From the NCBI RefSeq assembly GCF_900178525.1, contig NZ_FXDJ01000009.1, positions 456,263-520,262 of the forward strand: DNA of 64,000 nucleotides. Reading direction: 5' to 3'. Source of the stretch: Massilibacteroides vaginae (GTDB lineage Bacteria; Bacteroidota; Bacteroidia; Bacteroidales; Tannerellaceae). A model generated the notes under the pieces. The model saw only the letters and a program-made list of their open reading frames with translations. It ran no database searches and had not been told where the DNA came from. The position numbers were made by a program, and so were the translations under genes. Numbering within the stretch: the first letter of the stretch is position 1; each line of letters begins with the position of its first letter. This document shows, one piece after another, positions 63,746 to 64,000 of this stretch.

Positions 63746-64000
63746 TTAAGCGGTCAGATCGCCAACCACTGCGCGAACTTCTTTTATCAGATCGTTTGGC
63801 GCAAGATGAATTTGCAGTCCTCTCAACCCCGCGCTTACATAAATCTGATCATAAGCAATGCAAGTATGATGTATATAAGTCGGGAAATGTTTTTTCATAC
63901 CGATAGGGCTACAGGCACCACGTATATAGCCGGTGGTAGGCAGTAATTCTTTCATCGGGATCATGTCGCAGTTTTTATTTCCGGAAATCTTTGCGGCTTT
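63746..64000 (-). CDS. YbaK/EbsC-type aminoacyl-tRNA deacylase, partial
   Basis: The 84 codons visible form the C-terminal half of a YbaK/EbsC family protein, which hydrolyses mischarged Cys-tRNA(Pro). The segments KAAKISGNKNCDMIPMKELLPT and GYIRGACSPIGMKKHFPTYIHH are typical, the latter holding the substrate loop (GACSPIG), and the tail is LQIHLAPNDLIKEVRAVVGDLTA. The gene enters from the right edge, so the N-terminus with the catalytic Lys is outside the window. It is convergent with the LytTR gene. Confidence 0.88.
   Translation of the reverse strand, partial: KAAKISGNKNCDMIPMKELLPTTGYIRGACSPIGMKKHFPTYIHHTCIAYDQIYVSAGLRGLQIHLAPNDLIKEVRAVVGDLTA

Overview
The window is a stretch of chromosome from a Bacteroidales bacterium, most likely of the Tannerellaceae/Dysgonomonadaceae/Parabacteroides type. 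The signs are Bacteroidetes-type promoters (TTTG, about 19 nt, TAnnTTTG), an N-succinylornithine-type carbamoyltransferase, a DUF3467 gene next to rpoC, a T9SS-type secreted protein, an NVEALA-type precursor peptide, DUF3943, DUF5715 and DUF6051 proteins, and generally weak Shine-Dalgarno signals. No rRNA, CRISPR array or prophage is present. One complete IS1182-family element is.

Layout. 1-5.3 kb: end of a DUF3943 protein, an ABC-F ATPase, HU, a 29-residue AURKAIP1/COX24-like ribosomal protein and RNase G. 5.3-13.5 kb: a minus-strand sugar-acid operon (Tat-exported Gfo/Idh/MocA protein, two DUF6807/PmoA-like proteins, SDR fructuronate reductase, mannonate dehydratase, lipoprotein Gfo/Idh) with a divergent AraC/cupin regulator. 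13.7-18.7 kb: a cobalamin riboswitch ahead of nrdD-nrdG, then argS, whose 3' end overlaps nrdG. 18.8-22.5 kb: a thioredoxin-like gene, then an AAA-type ATPase and a DUF5715 lipoprotein lying between two inverted clusters of a 91-bp dispersed repeat. 22.5-32.9 kb: a FtsB/DivIC-like gene, proline catabolism on the minus strand (P5C dehydrogenase, proline dehydrogenase) back to back with an XRE-cupin regulator, acyl-CoA synthetase, proB, proA and a succinylornithine carbamoyltransferase on the plus strand, then an acyl-ACP desaturase. 33.2-48.5 kb: DUF3467, the IS1182 element, then the large transcription/translation cluster read right to left: tRNA-Thr, tRNA-Tyr, tRNA-Gly, tRNA-Thr, tuf, tRNA-Trp, secE, nusG, rplK, rplA, rplJ, rplL, rpoB, rpoC. 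48.5-50 kb: xerC fused in frame to a ribosome hibernation factor gene, and rpsU. 50.2-55.4 kb: a six-gene peptide locus. 55.9-64 kb: uvrA, a TIGR04076 protein, a small membrane protein, a T9SS-type secreted protein, a DUF6051 hydrolase-like protein, a membrane LytTR regulator and the end of a YbaK-type deacylase.

The most interesting region is 50.2-55.4 kb. A 71-residue precursor with an NTEALA leader motif and a 28-residue Cys/Gly/aromatic-rich tail sits with a thioredoxin-like DUF1573 lipoprotein, a propeller lipoprotein, a GT1-type glycosyltransferase, a stand-alone C39-like domain that has lost its catalytic residues, and a dedicated signal peptidase I. I infer a system that exports, trims, oxidises and perhaps glycosylates a small peptide. 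The second notable signal is a 21-bp-period repeat (core ATAAAGG[A/T]TAT) found as short arrays in five intergenic regions of this window. Others are the xerC-hpf in-frame fusion, the B12-controlled nrdDG operon, and the IS element placed between rpoC and DUF3467.
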